A DNA stretch of 64,000 nt from JBMNTP01 sp050945795. GTDB lineage: Bacteria > Bacillota > Clostridia > Christensenellales > MGBC116941. Below, piece after piece: positions 16,371 through 25,085 of this stretch (position 1 is its first letter; the number at the start of each line of letters is the position of its first letter). The notes under the pieces are model-generated. The model did no database searches, was not told the origin of the DNA, and saw nothing but the letters and a program-made list of their open reading frames with translations. The DNA lies in the NCBI GenBank assembly GCA_050945795.1, contig JBMNTP010000007.1:1-64000 (forward strand). Reading direction: 5' to 3'. The translations under genes and the position numbers were made by a program.

Positions 16371-17249
16371 TTATTCAATATTCTGTACTTGTTCACGCAT
16401 CTTCTCTAATTCGCACTTAATCTTAACAACGGTATTGGTTATTTCGACATCGTTCGCTTTAGAGCCGATGGTGTTGGTCTCCCTGTTCATTTCCTGAAGT
16501 GTAAAGTCCAGCTTCTTGCCAACAGCGCCCTCTTGCGCCATGGCCGATTCAAACTGTGATATATGGCTGTTTAGCCGCACAAGCTCCTCATCTATATTGC
16601 TTCTATCGGCAAACAATGCTATTTCATTCGCTAGCCGCGCCTCATCCATCGCCACAACGCCATCTAGCATATCTTTTATTCTCTGCTCAAGCTTAAGTTT
16701 ATATTCTATAGGTACTTGCGGCGCACGCTCGGATATAGCTCCCGTTAAAGACGACACCTCTTTTAGCCTCGCCAAAAGATCCTCCCGTAGCTTATCGCCC
16801 TCCGCCGCCCTCATAGCGCGCATGCCTTCAAGCGCCGCCTCACATGCCTCGGCGCATAGCAGTTCAATCGCCTCTCGATCCTCATCCTCCTCTACGACAG
16901 AAAAAACATCCGGCATTTTCAGCGCGTCTGTTACCGCGAGGTCGTCTGGCAGGCCATTTTGCTCGGCTAGCAGCCGCATAGCCGCGACGTATTCTCTAAA
17001 AAGCGCCGGATCCGGCACAACCTTTCTCGTGTCGTCGCGGTTGTTTATATAATTAAGATAAACATCAACATGCCCGCGATGCAGCGCCGCTCCTATCTGC
17101 TTGCGCAATTTATTCTCTAAAAACGACAAAAATCGCGGTAGCCGCATGCTTACATCGAGATATCGATGGTTGACGCTCTTAAGCTCTATGCTTATTTCGC
17201 GCCCCTCTTTCCCTGCGGCACCGGAGCCATAACCCGTCATTGATTGCAT
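16371..17249 (-). CDS. YicC/YloC family endoribonuclease
   Basis: 292 residues from the start MQSMTGYGSG, the family's invariant opening. Members are stress-linked endoribonucleases. Visible features: ELKSVNHRYLDVSMRLP near residue 25, LRKQIGAALHRGHVDVYL, and the C-terminal signature GKKLDFTLQEMNRETNTIGSK. A longer reading to 17288 passes through the -10 promoter box, so it is rejected. First gene of the long minus-strand operon. Confidence 0.92.
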   Translation of the reverse strand: MQSMTGYGSGAAGKEGREISIELKSVNHRYLDVSMRLPRFLSFLENKLRKQIGAALHRGHVDVYLNYINNRDDTRKVVPDPALFREYVAAMRLLAEQNGLPDDLAVTDALKMPDVFSVVEEDEDREAIELLCAEACEAALEGMRAMRAAEGDKLREDLLARLKEVSSLTGAISERAPQVPIEYKLKLEQRIKDMLDGVVAMDEARLANEIALFADRSNIDEELVRLNSHISQFESAMAQEGAVGKKLDFTLQEMNRETNTIGSKANDVEITNTVVKIKCELEKMREQVQNIE

Positions 17250-17286
17250 TTTTTCACTTCTTTCACAGCCTAAATCCTGTTTTGTC

Positions 17287-17292
17287 ATTATA
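17287..17292 (-). promoter_or_regulatory. Extended -10 promoter for the yicC-to-spoVM operon
   Basis: A perfect TATAAT preceded by TGT (extended -10) lies about 38 bases before the yicC ATG. No good -35 is seen (GTGTGT at 17 bases). It would drive the roughly 15-kb housekeeping operon. Confidence 0.6.
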
Positions 17293-17400
17293 ACACATTT
17301 TTAATATTTACACACTTTTTTATTACATTTCGCTCACAATTCGCCGCTGCCAGCATGAAGCCACGCATATTGATGGCTATTGTACATATTCATCTTCATT

Positions 17401-19365
17401 TTACCCTAAAAGGTTTATGAGTTTTTCCTCGTCTAAAATTTCAATGCCCAGCGCCAGCGCCCTTTCAAGCTTTGAGCCCGCCTTTTCCCCCGCCAAAAGA
17501 TAATCGGTATTTTTGCTTACCGATGAGGATACCTTGCCTCCCTCTCCGGTTATCAGCTTTTCAAAATGCTGCCTAGGCTTAGAAAGAGTGCCGGTTATAA
17601 CAAAGCTTTTGCCTAAAAGCGCGCTGCCCGTCGCCGCCTCGCCGCCGCCCGGCCTTACTCCCAGCCGCAGCAGCCTGTCTATATGCGCAGCGTTGCCGTC
17701 ATCTAGGAAAAATCCGACGATGGACGCGGCGGTAATATCGCCTATGTCGTCAAGCTCAACAAGCTCTGTTTCTTTCGCCCGTCTTAATTCGTCCAGCGAG
17801 CCGAACCTTTCTGCCAGATCGTGCGCCGTCTTTCGCCCGACATTAGGTATACCGATAGCGTTTATAAACGCCGCCAGCGTGCAGCCTTTGCTTTTTTCGA
17901 GAGCGTCTGTAAGGTTTTTAACCTTCTTTTCGCCCCATCCCCTCATCTGAACAAGCTTGACTGTATCAATCTCATAAAGATCTGCTGCGTTTCTTAAATT
18001 AAATTCATCAAAAAACAGCTCAATGCTTTTTTCATTAAGCGTTTCTATATTCATAGCCTCCCGGCTGGCAAAATGCACGACCCTCGCCACCACCTGCGGA
18101 CGGCAATCCTTGTCGTTTAGGCAGAACAAATTAGCCCCCCGCTCCTCCAAAACGCTCTGACATTCGGGACAAACCTCCGGCTTTTCAATTTCGCCTTCGC
18201 CATCCCCCGCCGTTCCTGTGATTTCTGGTATAACGTCATTTGAGCGGCGCACCCATACCGTACAACCATGCTTTATGCCCTTGCGCCTTAGCTCTCCGTA
18301 GTTGTTGAGCGTCGCCGCCTTTACGGTAACGCCGCCTATATCAACCGGCTCTATGTTAGCTAGCGGCGTAAGCTTGCCGGTGCGCCCTACTCCCCATGTA
18401 ACCTTAATTAGCTTTGAGCTCATTTCAAGCGCCTCGAATTTATAAGCTATCGCCCAGCGCGGGAATCTGTCGGTATAGCCAAGCGCCTGCCTTAAAGCAA
18501 TGCTGTCCACTTTTATAACAAGCCCGTCTATAAGATAATCAAGCTCGTCACGCTCCGCCTCCGCCTTTGACAACTCTAAAATAAGCTCCTCAGCCTTTTT
18601 AAACGATTTGAAATAGTCTGATACCGGAAAGCCGCAGCCAATTATAAATTCCATCATATCGGTATAGGTCGAAAACTGCGGTCTGCCCTCAATAAAGCCT
18701 ATATTATAGAAAAAAGCGTCGAGCTTTCGCGCCGCCGTAACTCTCGGATCAAGGTTTCTAAGAGCGCCCGCCGCCCCGTTTCTGGCGTTTTTTAATGGTT
18801 CCGCCGCCGTTTTGTTATAATCCTCCAATACCGACAGCCTCATAAAGCACTCGCCATGTATCTCCATTCGCCCTTTAAAAGGTATAGCGCGCGGTATATC
18901 GGCTATCGTCTTTACCTGCTCAAGTATAACCTCGCCAACGCTGCCGTCCCCCCTTGTAGCCGCCTGCTCAAGCTTTCCATCCGAGTATGTCAGGTTTATG
19001 CTTAAACCGTCCAGCTTATGCTCTAGCGTATAAAGAGACGGCGAAAGCCCGGCCGCCTCCCGCGCCTTTTCGGTCTTTTGAACCCATGCTGTGACTTCCT
19101 CTTTGCTTTTGCGTTTATCCATGCTCCACAGCCGCGCCAGATGCCGGTGCTTGGCGAAAACGGCAAGAGGAGCCGCCCCTACACTTTGCGTAGGCGAATC
19201 CTCCAATATAACTCCCGTCTCTTTTTCAAGCTCTAGCAGCTTGTCAAACAGCGCGTCGTATTCCGCGTCCGGCTTTAAAGGAGCGTCGAGCGCGTAATAA
19301 GCGTATGCCAGTTTATTAAGCTCATCAACAAGCTCTCGCATGTTTTCCATACGATAAATCCTCAT
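17401..19365 (-). CDS. ligA: NAD-dependent DNA ligase LigA
   Basis: 654 residues. It seals nicks in replication and repair using NAD. An N-terminal Ia domain (AYYALDAPLKPDAEYD), the adenylation motif HKLDG with the catalytic Lys, ATRGDG, an OB-fold, a four-Cys zinc finger (CPEC ... CLNDKDC), helix-hairpin-helix repeats (GIPNVGRKTA) and a C-terminal BRCT domain (about 575-654) follow in order. Its ATG overlaps the pcrA TGA by four bases. The pcrA-ligA pair is standard in Firmicutes. Confidence 0.96.
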   Translation of the reverse strand: MRIYRMENMRELVDELNKLAYAYYALDAPLKPDAEYDALFDKLLELEKETGVILEDSPTQSVGAAPLAVFAKHRHLARLWSMDKRKSKEEVTAWVQKTEKAREAAGLSPSLYTLEHKLDGLSINLTYSDGKLEQAATRGDGSVGEVILEQVKTIADIPRAIPFKGRMEIHGECFMRLSVLEDYNKTAAEPLKNARNGAAGALRNLDPRVTAARKLDAFFYNIGFIEGRPQFSTYTDMMEFIIGCGFPVSDYFKSFKKAEELILELSKAEAERDELDYLIDGLVIKVDSIALRQALGYTDRFPRWAIAYKFEALEMSSKLIKVTWGVGRTGKLTPLANIEPVDIGGVTVKAATLNNYGELRRKGIKHGCTVWVRRSNDVIPEITGTAGDGEGEIEKPEVCPECQSVLEERGANLFCLNDKDCRPQVVARVVHFASREAMNIETLNEKSIELFFDEFNLRNAADLYEIDTVKLVQMRGWGEKKVKNLTDALEKSKGCTLAAFINAIGIPNVGRKTAHDLAERFGSLDELRRAKETELVELDDIGDITAASIVGFFLDDGNAAHIDRLLRLGVRPGGGEAATGSALLGKSFVITGTLSKPRQHFEKLITGEGGKVSSSVSKNTDYLLAGEKAGSKLERALALGIEILDEEKLINLLG

Positions 19366-21539
19366 CCTATAATTTTCATAGGCGCGTAAGCGGCCATAAG
19401 CTTTTTGATGCCCTGCCCGCCAAACGCCACAGATACCATCATATTATCCCCATTACCGCTCACCGCGATAACAGTTCCCTCACCAAATTTATCATGCATA
19501 ACCTTAGATGACACCTTAAAGCTGCCGGCAGACACTTTTTTAGGCTGCACAGCCGGCGGCCGATGCACAGAGCCCCACGACTCCTGCCTCGTCCGCGGCG
19601 CGCTCGCAGATGTTACAACGCTCTTAGATGCCGCCGCAACTTCAATCAGGCTGTCGTCTATCTCTGCTAAAAACCTTGAAGGAAGGTTATACATTGTGCT
19701 GCCGAACAGCATTCTTAAAGCGGCATAAGACAGAAATATCCGCTGCTCCGCCCTTGTTATGCCGACATAGCACAGCCGCCTTTCCTCCTCAAGCTTGTCC
19801 TCATCATGCAACGAGCGGCTGGACGGGAAAATATTTTCCTCCATCCCCGCAATAAATACAACGGGAAACTCCAGCCCCTTAGCCGAATGCAACGTCATCA
19901 GCGAGACGCCCTTTTTGCCTTCCATGCTGTCAATATCGCTTATAAGGGCGATGTTATCGAGGTAGTCTCCGAGCGAAGCCTCCTCACCTGCCGCCTGCTC
20001 AAACTCTGAAACGGCGCCGAGAAATTCCTTAACGTTTTCAGCCTTCATTCTGTTTTCTTCGCTGTTTTGATACTGCTCTAAAAATGCAGTAGCGTCTATC
20101 AGACGTGAAACAAATTCCGAAGGCGGTTGCGTCGCGGCTAAAGGTATTAGCTCGCTCATAAGCTCGGCGAATTTTCCTACCGACCGCTTCGCCGCCGTTT
20201 TAAGCGGCAGCTCTTCATATGAAAGTATGGTGGCGAAAAGCGGCTCGCCGCGCTGCTCTGAGAGCCTTGTAAGCTCGGAGATAGTAGTATTGCCTATGCC
20301 GCGCCTTGGCACATTTATAATCCGCCTAAGGCTTATCTCATCCGCCGGATTCACGCAGCAGCGCATATACGCTACTATATCTTTTATCTCACGCCTGTCA
20401 TAGAACTTCATGCCGCCGTACACGCTGTACGGTATGCCGTAGCGCATAAGCGTTTCTTCAATAACACGCGACTGCGCGTTCATACGGTATAAAATAGCGA
20501 AGTCCTCAAGCGCCCTGCCCTCGTTGTTCATAAGATAGTCGATTATCTCGCATATAAACACCGCCTCGGCGCGCTCGTCCGATGCCTTTATAACGCCAAT
20601 CTTCTCTCCGCTGCCGGAATCTGTCCAAAGCTTTTTTTGCTTTCTTCCTGTATTGTTGCATATAACGCAATTAGCCGCCGACAGTATATTGCCGCTGCTC
20701 CTGTAATTCTGCTCAAGCCTTATGACCTTGGCGGAAGGGAAATCCTTCTCAAAGTCAAGTATGTTTCTTATATTTGCTCCGCGCCAGCCGTAAATAGACT
20801 GATCGTCGTCACCTACAACGCATATATTGCCATGCCCCTTAGCAAGCAGCTTAACCATCATATATTGCGTATGGTTTGTATCCTGGTATTCATCGACAAG
20901 TATATATCTAAACTGCCCTGCGTACTTTTGGGCTATATCCTCATGCTCTCTTAAAAGGCGCAGCCCGCATACCAGTAAATCGTCAAAATCCAGCGCGTTT
21001 GAAGCCTTCAGCTTTTGTGAATACCTCTCAAATACGCTTCTTACCTCATCGGCAATAGGGTTAAAGCTGTTATCAAGCGCCCATTCATCCGGCGTTTGGA
21101 ATTTGTTTTTAGCATCGCTTATCCTGCTCTTTATGTCCCTTGGCTCGTAATAGTCTTCGCTTAGCCCCAGCTCTTTAAGGCATTCTTTTATCACCGACAT
21201 CTGATCGGAATCGTCATATATGGAAAAATTTTTTTCATAGCCCAGCTTTTCGATATCTCTTTGCAGTATCCTAACGCAAAAGCTGTGAAATGTGCTGGCC
21301 CAAACTCCGCGTCCCGAGCCTGTAAGCGCGGCTATTCTTTCTTTCATTTCGGCGGCTGCCTTGTTTGTAAACGTTAAAGCAAGTATCTGCCACGGCGGCA
21401 CGCCTTCTTCAATCAGCCGCGCGATGCGGTACGTAAGTACTCGGGTTTTGCCGGAACCGGCGCCGGCAAGTATAAGCAAAGGCCCGTCCCCATGCTCAAC
21501 CGCCAGCCTTTGCATTTTGTTCAATCCGCCTAAATCCAT
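19362..21539 (-). CDS. pcrA: ATP-dependent DNA helicase PcrA/UvrD
   Basis: 725 residues. A 3'-5' superfamily 1 helicase for repair and replication past obstacles. LNKMQRLAVEH (Q motif), AGAGSGKT, LTFTNKAA, DEYQDTN, GDDDQSIYGWRGA, EQNYRSSGNIL, LMTLHSAKGLEFPVVF and YVGITRAEQ are all present. A C-terminal Tudor-like domain (SKVMHDKFGEGTVIAV) binds RNA polymerase in homologues. A terminator separates it from yerC upstream. Confidence 0.96.
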   Translation of the reverse strand: MDLGGLNKMQRLAVEHGDGPLLILAGAGSGKTRVLTYRIARLIEEGVPPWQILALTFTNKAAAEMKERIAALTGSGRGVWASTFHSFCVRILQRDIEKLGYEKNFSIYDDSDQMSVIKECLKELGLSEDYYEPRDIKSRISDAKNKFQTPDEWALDNSFNPIADEVRSVFERYSQKLKASNALDFDDLLVCGLRLLREHEDIAQKYAGQFRYILVDEYQDTNHTQYMMVKLLAKGHGNICVVGDDDQSIYGWRGANIRNILDFEKDFPSAKVIRLEQNYRSSGNILSAANCVICNNTGRKQKKLWTDSGSGEKIGVIKASDERAEAVFICEIIDYLMNNEGRALEDFAILYRMNAQSRVIEETLMRYGIPYSVYGGMKFYDRREIKDIVAYMRCCVNPADEISLRRIINVPRRGIGNTTISELTRLSEQRGEPLFATILSYEELPLKTAAKRSVGKFAELMSELIPLAATQPPSEFVSRLIDATAFLEQYQNSEENRMKAENVKEFLGAVSEFEQAAGEEASLGDYLDNIALISDIDSMEGKKGVSLMTLHSAKGLEFPVVFIAGMEENIFPSSRSLHDEDKLEEERRLCYVGITRAEQRIFLSYAALRMLFGSTMYNLPSRFLAEIDDSLIEVAAASKSVVTSASAPRTRQESWGSVHRPPAVQPKKVSAGSFKVSSKVMHDKFGEGTVIAVSGNGDNMMVSVAFGGQGIKKLMAAYAPMKIIG

Positions 21540-21554
21540 TCTTCCTCCGTTGTT

Positions 21555-21580
21555 AAAAGGCCCTCTTAGAAAAGAGAGCC
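21555..21580 (-). terminator. Terminator after yerC
   Basis: On the minus strand GGCTCTCTT/AAGAGGGCC form a 9-bp stem with a 4-base loop, followed by TTTTAAC. It lies between yerC and pcrA, so pcrA-ligA may need readthrough or its own weak promoter. Confidence 0.7.
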
Positions 21581-21621
21581 GGGTATATTTCTCGTTATGG
21601 CATTAGCTAAAACCGGCATTA

Positions 21622-21924
21622 TTAAGGTTTTTCGCTCTCAACACGCTCAAGTATAAGCCGATAGCCACCTGTGCCGTATTGCAGGCACTTGTTCACCCTG
21701 CTTATAGTTGCGGTGCTGGCCTTTGTCCTTTCGGCTATATCATTGTATGTAACGCCGTCCCTTAAAAGAGCCGCCACCTCTATACGTTGCGCCATAGCCT
21801 GCAGCTCGCTTATAGTGCATAAGTCCTCAAAAAAAGCATAGCATTCGTCGGCATTCTTTATTTCAAGTATAGCCTCGAAAAGCTTGTCCATCTGCGCGTT
21901 TTTGATATTCCTGTTTATCTGCAT
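21622..21924 (-). CDS. yerC: YerC/YecD family TrpR-like DNA-binding protein
   Basis: 100 residues. This family is related to the Trp repressor fold and is found next to pcrA in many Firmicutes. The C-terminal helix-turn-helix is clear: LLRDGVTYNDIAERTKAS followed by TATISRVNKCL. GGGAGGT lies six bases before the ATG. No ligand or target is known from the sequence. The neighbouring promoter at 21971-21998 shows that it starts its own transcript. Confidence 0.88.
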   Translation of the reverse strand: MQINRNIKNAQMDKLFEAILEIKNADECYAFFEDLCTISELQAMAQRIEVAALLRDGVTYNDIAERTKASTATISRVNKCLQYGTGGYRLILERVESEKP

Positions 21925-21970
21925 GCTCTACCTCCCGGCAGTCGGCTTTATTTGCTCTTGCCTTTTGTAA

Positions 21971-21998
21971 ATTTTATCACATTATCGTGCGAAATCAA
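21971..21998 (-). promoter_or_regulatory. Sigma-A promoter for yerC
   Basis: TTGATT (21993-21998), 16 bases, TAAAAT (21971-21976) on the minus strand, with TG one base before the -10. Confidence 0.65.
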
Positions 21999-22002
21999 AG
22001 CG

Positions 22003-22022
22003 CGCCGGAGTTTATTCCGGCG
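22003..22022 (-). terminator. Hairpin overlapping the stop of the SSB-like gene
   Basis: CGCCGGA and its complement form a 7-bp stem (6-base loop) that includes the stop codon of the SSB-like gene. The downstream tract CGCTTTGATTT is only partly T-rich. Confidence 0.5.
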
Positions 22023-22629
22023 CCTTTTCCATTATTCCTATAGATATCTCATACGCGGTACGCGTTATCTTTGTACCGTCCGGCAAAAGCTTATCGTATT
22101 CTCGACTTTGCGCCCTGCCTTCTATAACAATGCGCTCTCCTACCGAAAGGTCGGCAGCGTACCTGGCGTTACGGCTCCAGGCTATGCAGGGTATATAATC
22201 CGATTTTCTGTAAGAACGGTTTACCGCCAAAAGCAAATCGGCAATTTCACGGCCGTACGGCGTATGCCGGTAAACAGGCGGCTTGCATATATACCCGTCC
22301 AGGTAGATATGGTTAACCGGCACGCTCCCTTCCCCTATGCTTCTGGCGAAAAGTGTAAGGACCAGCCTGTTGCTGCCTTCTATATATTTGTTATACGAGC
22401 GTATCTGTCCTATAATCGATATCCACTCGCCAACGGCGTACATATGCGGCGAAAGGCGGCCGGAAACGGTTACAGGTATTATGTCAGAGCTTTGGCTCAG
22501 CCTTGGCACCTCAAGCATAAGGGTATAAAATTCCTCGCCATAAAGCCTATGATTAAATACGCACTCGGAAGCCACTTTCCCGCATACTTCCGCTTTGTTG
22601 TTATATAACACATGATCTTCCATACGCAT
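22012..22629 (-). CDS. Tandem OB-fold single-strand DNA-binding-like protein
   Basis: 205 residues. Two SSB-type OB-folds in a row are seen: the first (about 8-95) has EVCGKVASECVF, FYTLMLEVPRLS and ISIIGQIRSYN; the second (about 107-200) has NHIYLDGYICKPPVYRHTP, IADLLLAVNRSY and IVIEGRAQSREY. The flexible acidic tail of the normal replicative SSB is missing, so it is unlikely to be the main SSB. The role, perhaps in DNA repair or sporulation, is not known. GGAAGGAG precedes the start. It is not linked to rpsF or rpsR. Confidence 0.75.
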   Translation of the reverse strand: MRMEDHVLYNNKAEVCGKVASECVFNHRLYGEEFYTLMLEVPRLSQSSDIIPVTVSGRLSPHMYAVGEWISIIGQIRSYNKYIEGSNRLVLTLFARSIGEGSVPVNHIYLDGYICKPPVYRHTPYGREIADLLLAVNRSYRKSDYIPCIAWSRNARYAADLSVGERIVIEGRAQSREYDKLLPDGTKITRTAYEISIGIMEKAPE

Positions 22630-22696
22630 GTATAGCTCCTTCCGGCTGCAATGGCGTCTCTAATCATGCATATGCGTATAGATATATATTTATGCA

Positions 22697-23452
22697 TCAG
22701 GATGTCTTGCGCTGTACACCGTTGTTGTCAACATACGTTTCTCCGTCGAGCAGCAGCTCGGATATAGTAACAAACTCATACCCCTCCGCCTTAAGCTTTT
22801 CAATAAGCACCGGCATGTATGTAAGCACATGCTCGGCGTCGTTGTGCGAGAGTATAATGCCGCCGGGGCTAATGCGCTTCATAACGCGGTTTACAATGTT
22901 GTCGGGTGTATCCTTTTTCCAGTCAATGCTATCCGCCGACCATTGAACTACCTCCATGTCCATGCCCCTTACCGTTGATACCACCAAATTGTTATACTCG
23001 CCATAAGGCGGCCTAAACAGTTTACATTCCACCTGCGCTATATCGTATATTTTGTCGTTTACAGATTTAACCTCCTTTATTATTTCCTGCGTACCAAGGC
23101 TGTTCATATGCAGATGATTATCGCCGTGATTGCCCAGCTCATGGCCGTGGCTGACAATGTCGAGCAGTTCCTCGGGGTTTGCGTCCACCCATATGCCGCA
23201 AAGGAAAAATGTAGTCTTTACATCATGCTCGTCGAATATCTCCATCAGCTCATGCGTTTTCTCTCCGCTCCATGCCGCGTCAAGGCTTAACGCAATCTTC
23301 TTATCGTTTCTCTCAACGCTGTATACAGGTATCTCCCGCTTTCGCGCCGACGCCTCCACCGCCGGCGCCACTCCGAGCGCCACGCCCAGCGCCACCAGCA
23401 ACACCGCCGCCGCAATTACCATATGCCTCTTTTTTATTATTACCACTCTCAT
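22697..23452 (-). CDS. pdaB: Polysaccharide deacetylase, PdaB-like sporulation protein
   Basis: 251 residues from an ATG with GGGAGGT seven bases upstream; a longer frame to 23626 lacks a start signal. A basic tip and one hydrophobic signal-anchor helix (about 10-33) are followed by a NodB carbohydrate esterase domain: ALSLDAAW (the first Asp motif, here DAAW), HELGNHGDNHLHM with the two zinc His, RPPYGEYN, and ILSHND near the end. PdaB removes acetyl groups from peptidoglycan and is needed for spore cortex stability in Bacillus. The family assignment is good; the sporulation role is inferred. Confidence 0.85.
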   Translation of the reverse strand: MRVVIIKKRHMVIAAAVLLVALGVALGVAPAVEASARKREIPVYSVERNDKKIALSLDAAWSGEKTHELMEIFDEHDVKTTFFLCGIWVDANPEELLDIVSHGHELGNHGDNHLHMNSLGTQEIIKEVKSVNDKIYDIAQVECKLFRPPYGEYNNLVVSTVRGMDMEVVQWSADSIDWKKDTPDNIVNRVMKRISPGGIILSHNDAEHVLTYMPVLIEKLKAEGYEFVTISELLLDGETYVDNNGVQRKTS

Positions 23453-23626
23453 GTCGGCACCTCCCGTCGATAAAATACATATGCCAAAACCCATCTCATT
23501 ATTGCTGTGTACCACTAAAAACACTATGGTTTGTAAGCGCCAGAGCCTCGATTTACCAGTAAGGGCATTTTCAAAGAAAACTAATAAGCATAAAAACTTA
23601 TTGCTTATAAATCCATTTGTACGCAA

Positions 23627-23652
23627 TTAAAAAAGGCCGCAATCGCGACCTT
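23627..23652 (-). terminator. Terminator after larC
   Basis: AAGGTCGC/GCGGCCTT form an 8-bp stem with loop GATT followed by six T on the minus strand. It ends the larB-larC transcript. The roughly 170 bases between it and pdaB show no other gene or clear promoter. Confidence 0.85.
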
Positions 23653-23750
23653 TGCAAAAACCCTTATCAACCCAATCAATTTTTTGTACTACCTTTTCTT
23701 TTTCTAAATACCCGTCCGGGCATAGAGAAAAGGAGGAATACGTTCCCGCC

Positions 23751-25085
23751 CTAATCGGAATCTTTTACCGACGACAAGTTAGAAACAACCTCGCCGTATA
23801 CATCTTTAAGCGGCACTCCGGCTTTCCTCGCCGCAGCTGCGCAATCTTCATATTCCGGCGTAAACCGCCAACCTCGGGCGGTCTTAACTTTTTTTACCGT
23901 TATAGAGCCGTACAGCGTTTGAACTACGGCGGTATCACGCTCCAGCTCTCTGCGTTCATACGGGCATATCCTAACGCCTATAGTAGAGGTGTTCTCAATA
24001 ACGCACTCGCATACATCCTCAAGTTTATCAGTACGGCAAATAGCAGATATTATAACACCCGGCCTGTTCTTTTTCATATATATAGGCGTAAACCAGGCAT
24101 CGAGTGCTCCGGCTTCCGGCAGCCTTTCAAGTGCGAACCCCAGCTCCTCGCCGGTTGAATCATCAATATTTGCCTCAATTAAGTATATTTGGCCAAGCTT
24201 ATGCCTGTCTTCGGCCTCGCCAAGTATAACGCGCAGACAATTAGGTGAGCCGGTTTCTTTCTTGCCAAGCCCGTATCCCGTTTTTATAAGCTTCATCTGC
24301 GGTATAGACTCAAATTGCGCGTAATGCATCACTATGGCGGCCCCTGTCGGAGTGACGCGCTCGCCGTCCCCGCTTTGGTAGATCGGCGCACCCATAAGCA
24401 GTTCCGCCACCGCCGGCGCCGGCACCGGCAACAGCCCGTGCGCACATAAAACAGTGCCGCCGCCCACATTAAGAGGCGAGCAAACCACTTTATCCGGCGC
24501 TATATAATCCATAAGTATAGCCGACCCAACTATATCAACAATAGCGTCGACCGCGCCCACCTCATGGAAATGCACGCTCTCTATGTCGGTGCCATGAACC
24601 TTTGCCTCCGCCGCACCAAGCCTTCTAAAAATGCCGACGGCCGCCTCTTTAACATTATCCGACAAACCGCTGCCGTATATAATCTTCTCTATATCAGATA
24701 AACTCCTGCCATGCGCATGATCGTGCTTATGCACTTCATTATGTCCATGACAATATTCATGCTCATGCTCATGAGAATGCTTGTGTTCGTGTCCATGTTC
24801 ATGAGAATGCCCATGCTCGTGCGAATGTCCATGTTCATGCGTATGATCATGTTCGCACGAATGCGAATGGCTGTGCTTTTGGGTAAGCCGTACATCAACA
24901 TCGCAGCCGGCTATTCCGGCCGACTTACGCCTTGAAATTATAAGCTCAAACTCGTCTGATATACCCAGCTTTTCAACCCCCTGCCTAAGCCGGCTTTCGC
25001 CCTCCTCGCCGCATATGTCAAGCAACGCGCCCAGCGTCATATCGCCACTTATGCCGGAAAAGCCATCAAAGTAAAGTGTTTTCAT
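23751..25085 (-). CDS. larC: Nickel-pincer cofactor nickel insertase LarC
   Basis: 444 residues. LarC puts nickel into the nickel-pincer nucleotide cofactor of lactate racemase and relatives. The N-terminal LFDGFSGISGDM-like opening (YFDGFSGISGDMTLGALLD) is exact for the family. A long His-rich, metal-binding region of about 55 residues (about 72-127), built from repeated HEHGHSHEHGH units, lies in the N-terminal half. VHFHEVGAVDAIVDIVG and the C-terminal KKNRPGV segment follow. Its ATG overlaps the larB stop by four bases. No larE or larA is present nearby. Confidence 0.93.
   Translation of the reverse strand: MKTLYFDGFSGISGDMTLGALLDICGEEGESRLRQGVEKLGISDEFELIISRRKSAGIAGCDVDVRLTQKHSHSHSCEHDHTHEHGHSHEHGHSHEHGHEHKHSHEHEHEYCHGHNEVHKHDHAHGRSLSDIEKIIYGSGLSDNVKEAAVGIFRRLGAAEAKVHGTDIESVHFHEVGAVDAIVDIVGSAILMDYIAPDKVVCSPLNVGGGTVLCAHGLLPVPAPAVAELLMGAPIYQSGDGERVTPTGAAIVMHYAQFESIPQMKLIKTGYGLGKKETGSPNCLRVILGEAEDRHKLGQIYLIEANIDDSTGEELGFALERLPEAGALDAWFTPIYMKKNRPGVIISAICRTDKLEDVCECVIENTSTIGVRICPYERRELERDTAVVQTLYGSITVKKVKTARGWRFTPEYEDCAAAARKAGVPLKDVYGEVVSNLSSVKDSD

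Noticed and set aside
22697..23626. Longer version of PdaB with 58 extra N-terminal residues.
   Set aside because: The extension lacks a start signal, and GGGAGGT with correct spacing defines the ATG at 23452, which gives a normal signal-anchor start.
24711..24935. A methionine-rich frame on the plus strand.
   Set aside because: It is the reverse reading of the His codon repeats in larC (ATG against CAT) and not a gene.
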